From Bimuria novae-zelandiae CBS 107.79 (Eukaryota > Ascomycota > Dothideomycetes > Pleosporales > Didymosphaeriaceae): a stretch of DNA of 64,000 nt. Position numbers and translations under genes: made by a program. The stretch spans positions 269,095-333,094 of the forward strand of contig ML976684.1 in the NCBI GenBank assembly GCA_010015655.1, written 5' to 3'. Below are positions 45,636 to 58,749 of the stretch, piece by piece. Under the pieces are notes generated by a model that had not been told where the DNA came from, ran no database searches, and saw only the letters and a program-made list of their open reading frames with translations. Within the stretch, counting starts at the first letter, position 1; each line of letters begins with the position of its first letter.

Positions 45636-46677
45636 ATGGCCTATATGGACCCAGTACTTTCCACCCAGGACAGCGCCTCGATCACGGAAGACATCCTCGC
45701 ATCGCAGAAAGGAAAAGTGTTCATAGCCACCGGAGGAAGTAGCGGTATCGGGTTTGAGCTCTCGAAGATGTCATACGCCGCAGGTGCAAAAGTCTACATC
45801 CTCTCGCGCACCCAATCGAACGTTGAAAGCGCAATCAAGCAGATCGAGGAGGCCCATAAAACCACACCAAAAGACCGCCTCTGCTCTTTGAATTTCATCC
45901 TTCTAGACCTGGCAGATTTAGAATGCGTCAAGGGCGCCGCTTCGATTTTCAAAAAAAAAAAAAATAAAAAAATAAAAAAAAAATAAAAAAATAAAAAAAA
46001 AATAAAAAAAAGTAGGAATCCCGGCTGGATGTGCTCTACTGCAACGCCCGACTCGCCGCGGTACCAGGTGGACGCAAAACACAGAAAGGGCTTAGATTAC
46101 ACCTCGGAGTCAACTGTGTAGCTCACGTGCTGCTCGAAACTCTGTTATTCTCCGTCCTCACCGCGACCGCTAAGACGAGCCCCAAGGACAGCGTGCGCGT
46201 CGTATGGGCCGCTAGTATCCTCGTCGAACTCGGCTCTCCCATCGTAAGCTCATCCCCCAGCCCCATCCACAAGTGCGTATAAGCGCCGAACCTCAGATGC
46301 CTCATCAAAGGACGAAACGGATAATATATCTATCCCGGGTAGTCCTCCAGGCGTTCGACACATAAAGCCCGGAATTACCCCAATATTCACTACCCCCATG
46401 CCGTTTGCTAAATTCCGCCGCAGCGAACCAGTACGCGGCCTTCGAGATGGAGTAGTTCTCGTTGGTGCGGATGCTCGGCTTGCCAAGCTGAGACATGTGT
46501 ATGCCACCGTGCGGGGATCCGGTGATGGGGAGGTATGGGATTTGCGATGGGAGGTGGCATCCGGGGCCGCGCGAGGATTTGGTGAATGCTATTAAGAGTG
46601 TTGAGGAGTGTGGAAAGGGGCAAGCGGGGGAGTTTATGGATTGAGTGGATGGAAAGATTGCGCCGTACGCTATGTAG
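45636..46677 (+). pseudogene. Short-chain dehydrogenase/reductase pseudogene with internal inversion
   Basis: The plus strand opens with VFIATGGSSGIGFELSKMSY, the SDR cofactor motif TGxxxGIG (residue 32 on), and continues to LNFILLDLADLECVKGAASI. An A-rich tract (45951-46011) then replaces a few codons before SRLDVLYCNA and VRVVWAASILVELGSP (near 46240). The next part of the fold is found on the minus strand, about 46515 down to 46240: HGGIHMSQLGKPS, ENYSISKAAYWFAAAEFSKR (the YxxxK active site) and FGAYTHLWMGLGDELTMG. The plus strand then resumes at 46516 with GRWHPGPREDLVNAIKSVEE and GQAGEF, ending at TAG 46677 after a TGA near 46641. An inversion of about 275 bp explains all of this. Substrate is unknown. 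Confidence 0.85.
45951..46011 (+). repeat. A-rich tract with a 19-bp internal period
   Basis: Sixty-one bases of A with single T at 45965, 45973, 45984, 45992 and 46003 (spacings 8, 11, 8, 11). It interrupts the SDR pseudogene at FK, where related proteins have a Lys/Glu stretch, so it probably grew from an existing A-rich codon run. A retroposon tail is an alternative. Confidence 0.85.
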
Positions 46678-46917
46678 TTTGTCACTGTTGGGTCAGAGTC
46701 GGATCTTTTCACCGTGGGGGTCGAAGCAAGTCTCATCGCCATCTGGCGAGATAGTGATGGAAATACAAGGAAACAATGGGGTCAAGCTCGAAAGGGCATC
46801 AGGAAAGTTAGCGATGAGGCTGGTCAAATAAAGGGTTAGAAGCGAGATTATCTGCCGTAAGCCTCTCGATAATTGCTCCGTCTGACACTATACAATGTAT
46901 ACAACCAATCGATAGTA

Positions 46918-49900
46918 CCGAGGTGGACGGCGTAACGATCCCGACGGCGTAACGATCATCTGGAACACCAAACAGTAGCTCAACATGAGGTTGTTAAGCC
47001 ACGTATAATAGCTATTAACGCGATATTTTTTAGTATTAAACTTTATAAGCTTTAATTAATATATATAGCTATTTATATTTTGCTAGGAGGTTAAGTACTT
47101 AGCTATATTATAACTAAGATAGTAGTAGGCCTATCGCAGCACCTAAAGCCTCTTTACTACCTTAAGCTTACATAGTAGCTCTCTTTTTTAAAGCTACCTT
47201 AATAAAAGCCTTAAAACTATACCTTTTAGCCTTTTAAGACGTTTTTTAAGCTTATAAAGTTATTATTAAGTTATATAAGCTACTTATTAAAAGACTTAAT
47301 TAATAGTCCTCGCAGTCTTCCTTTACTCTTACAATAATTAAGCTACTACTTTTACTATATATCTTATTTTAACTACTTAGAGCTTTACCTACCTTTACTC
47401 CTTACGTAGGCAACCTGCTTTAGCTTTCTAGTATTATAGTTACTTTACCTTAAGCTTTTATTATTATTAATAATTACTTACTTCCTTTACCTTCCTTAAG
47501 AACTAAAATATAGCTCTACTATAATACTCCTTAGCTACTACTAAAGGCAAGGACTTATCTTGCTTTCTACGCAGCCTCTTATTTTTAAAAGCCTCTTTAA
47601 GTCTTATATTCCTATACTTAGCAAGTGTTAATCAAATAGAAAGTTAATAAATTATTTAATTAAGCTTTAAGATCTTTTTTTAATCTCTATTAGCTATTAC
47701 TTAGTAAACTAGCTACATAATTTTCCTCTGATTAGAAGCGCTTAAGGCTTAAAAGTTATTATTATTTAAGTAATATAGTATAGGCTACTTTATATTAAAT
47801 CTCTTAAAAATTACTTTAGGCTTAAAAGGTAAGAGACCTATTACTTAAAAGGCCTTAAAAATAGTCTCCTACTTAAATAAGGCCTCCTAAGTAGCTATAA
47901 ATATAGGATAGAAATCTCTCTTACTTATAAAAATAAGCCCTTAGCACATTTTTATAAAGGCTATTACCTAGCGTAAGTATGTAAATAAGAGAGGCTTAAA
48001 TATAATAACGTTAAAAAGCCAGAGCGTATAGGTTAAATAAAGTAAATATACTATATAAAGAATCCTATTCTAATTACAGTACTTAATAAAATCTATTATT
48101 AGGTAAGATATATAACTATTAAGAATATGTATTTAATAGCTTAATTAAGCCTTTACCTTCATAAAGCGATTAAACACCTGTTTAAGCTAGGCTAGCCTAA
48201 TATCGTTATTCGTCTATCTAGAAGGTAATAAGGCGAAAAAGGTTCGGTGATCGTTAGACTCAAAGGCTTACAGCCACGAGTCCTGGAACGAGCCTAAGGC
48301 TAACTAATAGATGATCGCATGATTAAGAGCAGATCCATTAGCGCATATACAGGCCAGCAGCGTTAGCCACTCTCGATTGCCATCCTAGATGTGAGCCTTA
48401 ATCTTTCCCTCCTTATACATCCTCCTGCTAAACACCCACTTCGAGCAAGTAAGTAACGTACTCCACAAGCGAGTGGCCGGCACAAGCGAGTGGCCGGAAA
48501 TGCCAAGATCCCATTAAAACATACTCTTACCTATAGTATAACGCGATGTCTTAGCTACCTAATTAGTTATTAGAATTAAAAAAAAGCCTAATTATAGCCT
48601 ATACTTTAGGCTATTAAAAACTACGCTACTTTTAATTCTACGCACTATAGTAGTCTATAGCATTACTAAAAGAATACTAAGATAAAGACACGCTAGAGTA
48701 ACCTTTTAATTTAATTATATATCTAACTTTATAAATCTCCTTCTAATAAAGGAGTAGGTAATTATTTAGTATATACTTTATTTAATCACGTAGGGATTTC
48801 CGTCCTAGCTTATTATTATTAAAAATATAGCTTATTCTTTATTAGCTAAGTAGCACCGTAAGCCTATTAGCTAAAACTAGACTATAAATTTTATAAAGCG
48901 CCATCTAAAGCTCTAAGTTAAGTTTAATTAAAAATATAATTATAAAAGAGTCCTTCGTAAAAATCCTAAGATTATATAGGGCTAGTCCTAGCTTATAAAG
49001 AATACGAAAGCCAAGTATAGTATCCTAGATAAATATACCTATAACTTTAATAAGACTAGCTTTATAATAGGTATAACATTAATAAGAGCAGTTATTACTA
49101 GCTTTAAGGGTTAAGATAGGCTAAATAGCGTGTAGTAAGGTAATTAAAAGTAGATTATAGCTATTTAGGATATTAATACGATAGGCTAGGTAATTCTATC
49201 CTTCCTTATCTTCTAGGGCAAGTACCACCTCTCTATCTAATATAAAACGAAGAATCTACCTTATAATTAGGTTATTATAGCCTCTAAAAATAGCTAGATA
49301 ATAAATAATCTTAGTTTATAATAACTAAAGCACTTTAACACGCATATAAAAAAGTATACTATTAATAGTTATTAGCTATTTATTATTAATAGGTATAAGA
49401 GCTATAACTTACATAAATTTTAGTAATGCTATAAGGATAATAAGATTATTACGTTTTATATATCTCTATATTTATCGCATCTTTTATAGCTACTAGATAT
49501 AAGGTGTTTCTTATTATTAAAAAAGGCGTATAGGCGCCAACCTAAAAATCTAATACGTAACTATATTATATATATTACTAAAATTAAGTATCTATTTTAC
49601 TTTATTACTACTTTTAAGACTATAATTACCTAAAGTAATATTTAAAAGGATTTTAAGGCGCAAGTCTTGTTTCTTTTAACCTAAAAGTAGTAATATTAAA
49701 GCTTAATGTCCGCCTGCGCATACTATTACTACTACTAACACCCTAGAATTTAGGTCGCAACTAACGCTAGTTAAGGAGAAAATTTAAAGGCATCTAAATA
49801 GTTCCCTAATAAGCCTAGTAAAGGCCTTTAAAAAATTATAAAAGACATAGTAATAGTAGCGTATAAGCTAGTATTAGCGAAAAAGTAGATTACTAAGTTT

Positions 49901-50828
49901 TAAGCTACTAACGAGGCCGCTACACGATAGAAATTATATAAAAAAAAGTAATTATAGTAAGAAAAGGTCCTTATAACTACTAATAGCTAGTAACTAGCTA
50001 CCTTAAAGGACTTTATAGCGCGTAATAATAATAAAAAAAGGTAAAGAAAAGTATACGCACTAATAAAGGCAAATTAACTTAATAGCACTATAAATACTAT
50101 AGTAAGGCTAGGTATAATTCGCGCACGTATAAAAAAGAAGTAGAAGTAAATTCTAAGTATATTAACCTACTATAATTTCTTATAACTATTTATACGCATT
50201 CTGTACTATTGTGTAGAGTGTACATTTTAATGGGGTCTTGGCATTTCCGGCTACTCGCTTGTGGAGTACGTTACTCCTAGCATAACGCCCTTCTTATCTA
50301 TATTATATATATAATAAAGCTTAATATTATATTAGCTAAGCTTACTGTGTCAGAGTTTAAAGTAGAGGCTATACTTTAACTAAAAGTTAGCTTAGTAGTA
50401 TAAGTAATTAATTCCTATTACTTAATATATTAATTAGTTTAGTGTACGCTAAGCTACTTTTAAGTAATTTAAAAGCTAAAGTTTCTTATTATATCTTTTA
50501 TAGTTAGTAAGTCTTAATTAGTAAGGCATCTAATATATAATTGGAGCTTATGCTTTTAGTATAAGTTAAAAGTATATTAGTTTTCTACCTTAGTAGTACG
50601 TAAAAAAGAGATACCTTAGTGTCGCAAAGTAAGCGATATATAGTTATAACTATATTAACTTATAATTTTCCTATAATTAAGCTATTTTTTTTAGTTTTAG
50701 CGTACCTATAGCTATAAGCATAGTCTTAATTAAGCTTATATTAGTAGAGTTATCGCATGGTAAAGTTTTAGTGTCGTTAAGGTGGGGTGATCGTTACGCC
50801 GTAGGGATCGTTACGCCGTCCACCTTGG
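46918..50828 (-). mobile_element. Pogo-type DNA transposon (3911 bp) hosting a second element
   Basis: Inverted ends cc(g/a)aggtggacggcgtaac, both flanked by TA (46916-46917 and 50829-50830). acggcgtaacgatc occurs twice at each end, 17 bp apart. RIPped coding sequence is on the minus strand and is related to that of the 36392-40764 element in several blocks (for example gcgattaaacacct near 48170 and 39890). Without the insert at 48456-50271 the element would be about 2.1 kb, a usual size for the superfamily. Confidence 0.88.
48456..50271 (-). mobile_element. TA-target DNA transposon (1816 bp) inserted in the pogo element
   Basis: Inverted ends acgtactccacaagcgagt, with TA on both sides (48454-48455 and 50272-50273). 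The left end has cacaagcgagtggccgg twice in tandem (17 bp), the right end only once. A second copy lies at 37558-39535. The minus strand conserves the reading seen there (KASNNCSYQCYTYYKA, then LIKVIGIFI). The protein is not recognised and shows no clear DDE motif. The copy is RIPped. Confidence 0.8.
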
Positions 50829-50960
50829 TATCTTGGCGAGGAATATCATGGCAGAGTAAGCGAACGCGGGGTCACTGTGGCGTAGTTTTTCTTGTTTAAG
50901 AGGGCGCACGCACTGGTTTTTTTTCTACATTACACCTGGTACATCGGCCCCTACAGGCAG
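50829..50960. other. Short un-RIPped spacer
   Basis: Normal composition between two transposons; no feature recognised. Confidence 0.6.
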
Positions 50961-53254
50961 AGTTGTCAATAAACAAAACAAATAATATTTAAAGCTGACT
51001 TTTGCTTTATTTAACAATTTTATAGTATTATACTTTGTTTATTTAATTCTAATATACTGTAGAGATACTTTTATTTAAATTATTTATTTAAATTTTAAGA
51101 AGCTAGAGACTATAAAAAGTAACTTATATAGTAATTACTATAGCAACTTCTTCTACTTCTTTATCTTAAAGCTTTTAATAAGCGTTTCTTTATAGTACTT
51201 TACTATTACTATTAGGCTTAGAGGCTTAAAATCTATCCTTATCTATTGTTGCGTATAAATAAGAACAGCTAGTAGCTATAAGCTTATTTTATTATCCCTA
51301 TAGGTCTATTATATTACTAGTACCTAAGAAGACTCTTTTACAGTCACTACTAGAGGCAGGAATTAAGAGTAAGTTAGATATAAGTTATAAAAGTTGTAGG
51401 TACTTTAGCTTTAACCTAAGCTAGTACTATATAGCTATAACGCCTATTTTAATTACTAATTATACTTATCCTTTACTATTGTAATATACTCGCGATTACT
51501 AGCGTTAAGTATAAAATTAATAGTGTTATTAAAGCTACTTATTAAGGGCTTTAGTAGTATAACTAGTATTATAGTTACGATGTTAATAGGCTTATAGGCT
51601 GCCTATAGTTGTAGAAACTACGCGTAGTAGTAGTTATAAACCTTAGATTTATGCTACTATAAACACTTATAGTATATCTTATAGCATAAATAAAGTACTT
51701 ATAACAGCGTAGTAAATAAGTACTTTAAGTAACTTTTTAAAGTATTTAATCGCTTCTTCTTCGCGGCGCGTAGATCAATTAGTAAGTAGTTTTTAGGCGC
51801 CTTAGTTAGGGTAAAATTAATGTCTTTATAAGGCTTAAGGTAGGTATCTAGCTTATTAATTATAAATTTTAATATAAAAATTACTTTATATAGCGCACCG
51901 TAATAACCGCTTTTACTATAGCTTTAGAGGTACTTAGTTACAAAGTTAAGTCTTATTATTCTTATTTATTATAATAATAATAGAAGCTTATTACTATACG
52001 TTCGCGTAATACAGTTAGCTACTTTAGTCTCTACTATATAATAATTAGTATATCAGGTAATAGCTTTTAAATCTTAACTATATACGTAAGTATATTATAA
52101 TAGCTATTTTAGCATATAACTATAGGCTTAACTAGCTTACGTATACTAATAGAGGTAGTACTTTAAGGTATCTCCTTTATAGCCTGTCGCTAATAGCGCA
52201 TAAAAAGGCTATACTAATTTAGCGTATTAATATAGTTTATTATATTAAAGAAGACGCATAATAGTCTATCTTCTTACTACTTTTTTATATAAAACTCTTT
52301 CTTTTTTATATACTTGGGCTTATTCTCGTACGCGTTAGCGTTATAACTAAATATAATTATTTAGCTAATAAGATTAAGTATATATTAAGCGCAGCGGGGA
52401 CGTTATTTAATACTAATAAAGTTATATATTATAGTAAGTTTATTAATAGTAGTGTTATTATTAGTAGCGTTATTAAGTATAAAGTATCTAAATTTATTAT
52501 AATTAATACTAAAGTATTCTAGGATAGTAGTAATAGCGTTAGCTATAGCCTTGTTAAAGTAAGTACCTACGACTCATAGTAGCGCTATAGACAGATTAAC
52601 TATTATGTCTTTATAATTAATATAGTGCGTAACTATAGTAAAGAAGCTACGTTTACTACTTTTAGTAGTCTACTTATTAAAGCTTACGTGCACTTTACTC
52701 TTTGCCTTTACTAATACGCGCACTACCTGCGGTTTTATATAGCCATAGAGCTTTATTATAAAGCTTGCTACGCTGTTATAAAAGCTCTATAGTGCTACTT
52801 CTACTTTAAGGTTAGTAAATTTTATTATTTTATAAAAAGCTAGTATTTTAAACTCGTAGAGGGCTCTATTATTATTAACTAGCTAAAATATAGCTACCTA
52901 TTAAAAGTTATATATATTAAAGTTACTTAGTGCGTTAAAGGTCTCTATAGTAATTTTAAGGCAACCTTTAGTAATGAAATATAGTAATATTTAGTTAGAT
53001 TTACGCGTAGGCTTACGAATAATAAGGCTATCTTTATAGACTTAATAACTAGATTTATCTTAGGCGAGGTATTATATAGTAGCGCTAGTTAACTTTATTA
53101 TTTAGTGTATAGCTCGAGGGAGGTTGCGCGTATAGTAGTACCTACACATAAAGTAGAGCTGGTCTAGCTTATATATATGCTTCTTCCACACGCGATAGCT
53201 ATGCTTATAGACTTAGCTAGTATTACCTTTTAGCGTAGTAAGTAGCTTTACTAT

Positions 53255-53521
53255 TGTCAGATTGGAGGGGTAATCTGATGAGATGAAAAGATGATGATTG
53301 ATTAAGATGAATTAAGGTACGAATTCTGTGTTAATTGTGTCCTCGTTTCCTAAGAGGTCTAGGACTCTGTCTTTTATCTTTAGGTTGCCTGCCTAGATAT
53401 CCCTTGCTTTATTCCTTGCGTTATTCCTTGCGCGTTGAGCGAGGGCGGAATGCAAGGGCGGAATGTACGGGCGTAAGTGCGCCAGCCTCCTTGCAGATGC
53501 AAAGGGCCATGCAATCGGACA
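53255..53521 (-). repeat. LTR of the minus-strand copia element (downstream copy)
   Basis: 267 bp, plus strand tgtcagattggagggg...gcaatcggaca. Much less RIPped than the internal region. The following caccccctcag is the polypurine tract (ctgagggggtg) read on the minus strand. Confidence 0.9.
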
Positions 53522-53599
53522 CACCCCCTCAGCTTGGGCCTATCCTCAAGCTGGACCTTTCGCATTTGTCCATTATTCTAACTTAAAGCCCTCTATCCT

Positions 53600-56500
53600 C
53601 TGCTGTAGATACTGCAGGGCAACCTCTTAATTAGTAATCTTGTCTAATATATCTTTAAGTCCTAGTTTACTTAGAAACTTGCTCTATTTATTCATAGGCA
53701 GGGCCTTTGTAAGTCTATCTATGGCTATGTCCTTTAAGTATTAATAGTCTACCTTAATTGTTCGTAGTGCGACCTCTTGTCTTAGCTAATAATTATAGAT
53801 ATCTACATAATAGAGCTTAGTCTGCAACTTGGCAATTTCTTTAGTAATACGTCGGATTGTTTGCTAATTATTATAATTAATTATAATAAGGGAGTCGCTA
53901 AGGTTGATTTTCAGCTCCTTTAGTAATTAGGATGTGAATAGTGCCTCCTTAGCTACTTGCGATAGTGCTAGTAATTTAGCTTTAGTTATTAATGTAGTAA
54001 CTATATCTTGCTTGTTTGCTTTCCAGGCGATTAGGCTACTAAATAGCTTAATAATGTATCCTTGCGAGCTCTTGCGATTAAGTATATTATTAGTAAAGGA
54101 TGCGTCGCTTGCCACTTCTAAAGTATCTGCACCCCTAAGCTAAAGACCTAGTAATTTGGTATTAGTAAGGTAGAGGAGAACTTAGTCAGTAGCCGCTTAG
54201 TACTCTTTACTTAGGTTGGACAGGAATCGTGATAATTAGGAACTTGCAAAGGCGATATCTAGCTAAGATATAACTATAGTATAAAGAATTAATCTAACTT
54301 TACGCTGGTATCGATTAATCTTACCCTTACTAGCTAGTCCTGTCCTTAGAAGTAATTCGATTAAACCTATTAAGGTATTATAGCGAATCTCATGGTGATT
54401 AATAAGACGCGATATTTTGTTAATATATAAAGCTTATAAAAGCTAGATCTTTCTGCTTAAGTGGTCCCTAATAATTTTAATTCTTAGAAACTACTATAGG
54501 TCTTTGCCACCCGTAAGTGTAAATTTAGTACCTATTATTGCGAGAGCAGCTTTAGCAGCCTGCTTTTATAACTTATTGTAGGCAATAATAAGGTTATCTA
54601 CATAAAAGAAGATGATAATGCCGTCTTTAATAAGGTAGCATGGCTCGTGGGGCACTGTTTCAAAGCTAATATTATGGAGCGTTGATGTGAACTCTCTTTG
54701 CTAGAGTAGTGGAGATATGCGCAGTCCATACAGTGCTTTATGTAGTTTGAGGACTGTGCCTGCTCGCGTGCCTGCTCGCGAGTAGCCGCGAGGCATTCTC
54801 ATGTAGATTTCTCTGTCCAGCTTTGCATGGACAAACGCGTTGGTAACGTCGTGTTAGATAAGCTCTAGGTCAAGCTAAGCTACAATTGCTATAAGCATGC
54901 GGAATAATTATCCTATAAGTGTTACGGCGTAGGTTTCTTGCGAGGTAAGGTGCCGCTATTAATCGCCTTGCACCACCAGCCTTGCTTTACATTTCTGCAA
55001 TTAATAGTGTTTGTTAAATTTGTAGGTATATACCCACATGCAGTTAAGGATTTAATAGCCTATTACCTTTACTAGAGCTACTACGACTTTACTCTAAGAC
55101 TTCATTTCCTTGTGGCTCTGTAGATGGGAACGTTCTGCTTCCTTCCATATATCATAGAGTAGGTGATCTTCGAGCTTGTTTTGGCATGTGGGTGGCTCTA
55201 AAAGCACGCTTCGATGTAGCTTCTTACTTAATATAATTATTCGTCAAAGCTGCGCTTTATTAAGGGCCTTACTTTTGTATTTGCCGCTGCTACCAGCTTT
55301 AGTGCCTGCCATAAAGGCTACGGCCTATAGGCTTATTTGCAGCTGCCCTATTTACACTATTTAGGGTAGTATGGCTTAATCGCCTCCTGCTATTAATTAT
55401 GCAAGAAGTATTATTAGTAGCGGCGTTAATAGAGGCGTTAGATATTCGTACCTAGCTCTCCTACCTTGCCTGTACTTAGAAGCTCCTTTAACCTCTCCCT
55501 CTAGCGCTTCACTAATTATCTTATCCTTAAAGAAGGACTTAGTGGCATGCTCTTATTAAGGTAAGGGAGATAACTCTACTAATCGCACCTAGGCCGCTAT
55601 TTCTTCTAATATACTATGTATAAGGTTTTTTATTAGATCTTTAGTTTTGCCTAAGAACACCGTATCCTCGTTAAATATTATATCACGAGTACTAATTATC
55701 TTTACTAGAGAGGGAATCCATATTCTCTAGATGTTAGTTAATCTATAGCTAACAAGGTAGCTAATCTATGCTTTAGGGTCAAGCCTCTAAAGCCTACTTT
55801 TGCCGCGTTTTATATCGTTAGTTATCGTAAAGGCTTTACAGCTATATACTTTTAGGTAAGCTTAATTAGACTTCTTTAGTTAGGTAACAATACCGTTCTA
55901 AAGGGCTACTATCGTAAAGAACACTTTATATAGAGATCGCTATTAATTAGCGTAGTTTAGCGTTTAATTATATAAGTAGACTGTGGCTCAGGTAATCTTA
56001 GGCCATATCTACCAAGATAGGTTAGAGTTAAGTCGCATCGCGCGCGCTTTCTTCTTAATTACACCCCTTAAATATTCTACTCCTCTATTTTATACTTAAG
56101 TATTAGGTGCTAAAGGCTTAATCTTAATACCTTGCGCTATGCACTACTTCTTAATATTTATCTTAATAGAGAAGATCTTGTTATTAGATTTAATAATTTT
56201 CACCGTAACGTTATATTGCACTTTTATAAACTATATAAAGGTGCTAAGTAATTTAATAATTAAACGTGCTAGGTGGTTATCCTTAAAGTAGAAGTCCCAT
56301 GCAAAGCTAGAGAATTAGTTAGTAATTAGCATTTAACTCTTCTCTCTTATTAAGCTATCTGCTTTATAGTCGTGAAAATCAATTACGACTCGCTCGCCGG
56401 GACCTTCTATTAGCTCCCTAGCTTGCCAGCGTATTTGCCATTTTAGTTTTGCTTTACCGCAGGCATTACACTTAATAGTAAAGAGGTCTTTAATCCTTAC

Positions 56501-58402
56501 CCCCTTAGATTACTGCACGAGGTGTTCAAGGGCCTAAGGGCCTAAATAGCCTAGTCGTTAGTACTAGGTCCACGCGTCTGCCTTCTATAGTCTTTGTTTA
56601 GTGCGCGTGTTAGTTTTGTGGGTGGCATACGCAGCTTCAGTAGGTGTACTATCTACTAGCCTTATTCTGTGTTCTAACACCTATTGTCCATGTAATTCTT
56701 AAAGTTCTGCTAGCACAGTATTGTCTCTTCTCTTTAGAGTAGTTAGTTTTACCCTTATGTCCCACCAAAGGCCTTGCCTCCGGAGTAATCGGAACAATAT
56801 AAGGTTACAGAGCAGATTAGGGCAATAGGCTATATTATCTAGCTATATTAATTAATTACTATTTACACTCTAAACGTTAAGATAGACGCTCTTGTATCCT
56901 TTAATCCATATTTATATATTTCCTGCCTATATAAAGTCTCCTGGCGCCGGTGGCCGGTATGAGATAAAGCGATTAATATTGTTAAAAATATGGCAGGTTG
57001 TGCCTAAATCAAGTATAGCTAAGCGTCGTAATAGGTACGTATTTAGGTTGGTGTAGAAGGATGCGGCGTTAAAGCTCGCTAGGATTTTAGTAATCTTGCG
57101 TCTATCTAGTCATTTATTATTAGCCTTAGTGATTCGAGGTGGAGTGGGAGTGTGTAATTGTTTAATTTTAGGTGCCTATAATCTAGCCTTTTTTATTCTT
57201 TTTAACTTCTCTTAGAAGTCGGTATCATGTTCTAGCCTAAGCTTAACTAGCTTTACTATAAGAGGGTTTAGTCTAAACTAGTCTGGCTGCTTATCTAGAA
57301 AGGCATAGAAATAGTCTTAAAGACTATAGCGTAGTTTATAAGCAGGGTAATAATTACTACTAACTACTATTAGCTTAAGGCTCTAAGGCGACTGCTTAGA
57401 TCTAGTACGTTAATTATTATTTAGTTATTTATAATTCTAAGGTTGTCCCTAACTTTTAGATAATACTACTTTATCCACAAGAGAGGCGTCCCTGTCTGTG
57501 GCCTAGGTGGGTTCACCACCTTCAGCGAGAGATAACCCTATAGTAGCAAAAGCGCCCTTTTGTTTGCCCTTAATTAGGTGCTACAGAATTATGTAGTCTT
57601 AAAAGAGTTTTATTATGTGCTTTCGTAAGACAGCTTTATCTTTGCTTCTATATTGCTAAAAGGTCGTCACCTATATAGGTGTGACATGGACAACTGCCTT
57701 CATAAAGTCTTCTTTTACTAAGTCTAGCCTTTAAAGCTTTAGGACCTAATTAGTTTCTGCTTCTATGGCTGCGTAATCGTACTTAGAGAGCCATGTAGCC
57801 TATAATCTAGCTATTCTTATTGGCTTAAGCGCTTCTTGATACCTTATTCTTAAGCGTCTATATTTGTCTTAATAGTTAACCCTAATTATAATTATAAGGT
57901 TATTTATCTATTACTTAATTATTTCTTTAGGAATGCAGCAGTTGTTCTACAAATACACGAAGATTGTTAACTAGAGAAAAGTTACCACCTTATTAAGGTC
58001 TGCCTTTTCTTCCTAATAGGCTCGATCTATGACCTTATAGATCTTGAGCTATCCTTTATAGTAGTCGCTATTGTCTTTATATGCTTTCGCGCCTGCTAGC
58101 GATAAATAAGATAGTAACATTAGTGCGTTATTTAGGTTCGCATTCGTGTAGACAGCGTTTGGCTGGTAGTTGCCTATTAGCGGAGGTATCGGCATGACAG
58201 GTTTCTGCTTTGGTTTATCTGTTAGCGCTGGGTCGATAATATTCTAGACCTTAAGGAATTAGCATCTTGTTTTAAGCTATTTTAGCTATAGTGTGTAATT
58301 CGTGTAGTTAGTTAGGATTACTGTAGGATCTCTAAGGGTTAATAGGGCTATTGCGATTAGCTTAATTAAGGTAGTGTTAGTTAAGGCAGTAAGACTCTTA
58401 AT
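53600..58402 (-). pseudogene. RIPped copia gag-pol
   Basis: On the minus strand, RNase H is visible at 54115-53927 (MASDASFTNNILNRKSSQGY) and reverse transcriptase near 54.6-54.5 kb (GIIIFFYVDNLIIAYN, where the catalytic YVDD has become YVDN, and FTLTGGKDL). The remainder up to 58.4 kb carries integrase and gag remnants with dense TAG and TAA codons. Order and LTR sequence fit copia. It is non-functional. Confidence 0.8.
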
Positions 58403-58669
58403 TGTTAGATTAAAGGGGTAATCTAATAAGATGAAAAGATAATGATTAATTAAGATAAATTAAGGTATAAATTCTGTGTTAATTGTGTCCTCGTTTCCTA
58501 AGAGGTCTAGGACTTTACCTTTTATCTTTAGGTTGCCTGCTTAGATATCCCTTACTTTATTCCTTGCGTTATTCCTTGCGCGTTAAGCGAGGGCGGAATG
58601 TAAGGGCGGAATGCAAGGGCGTAAGTGCGCCAGCCTCCTTGCATATGCAAAGGACCATGTAATCAGACA
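58403..58669 (-). repeat. LTR of the minus-strand copia element (upstream copy)
   Basis: 267 bp, plus strand tgttagattaaagggg...atcagaca, the same length as 53255-53521. It is more RIPped than that copy: tgtcagattggagg has become tgttagattaaagg. Confidence 0.9.
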
Positions 58670-58683
58670 CACCCCCTCAGCAT

Positions 58684-58749
58684 GGGCGGAATGTACGGGC
58701 GTAAGTGCGCCAGCCTCCTTGCAGATGCAAAGGGCCATGCAATCGGACA
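58684..58749 (-). repeat. LTR fragment (66 bp) at the end of the copia array
   Basis: It matches 53456-53521 closely and ends with the same atcggaca. It is separated from the full LTR by caccccctcagcat, i.e. a polypurine tract. The target duplication actat follows. Confidence 0.85.

Larger units (their letters stand above)
53255..58749 (-). mobile_element. Ty1/copia element in a partial tandem (LTR-LTR-internal-LTR)
   Basis: The whole block is flanked by the 5-bp duplication actat (53250-53254 and 58750-58754). It holds a full LTR (53255-53521), a RIPped internal region coding on the minus strand, a full LTR (58403-58669), then caccccctcag and a 66-bp LTR fragment (58684-58749). In the minus direction this is a partial LTR joined to a polypurine tract and LTR, then a normal internal region and the terminal LTR. 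Unequal recombination or a deletion in a tandem dimer would give this order. Confidence 0.85.
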
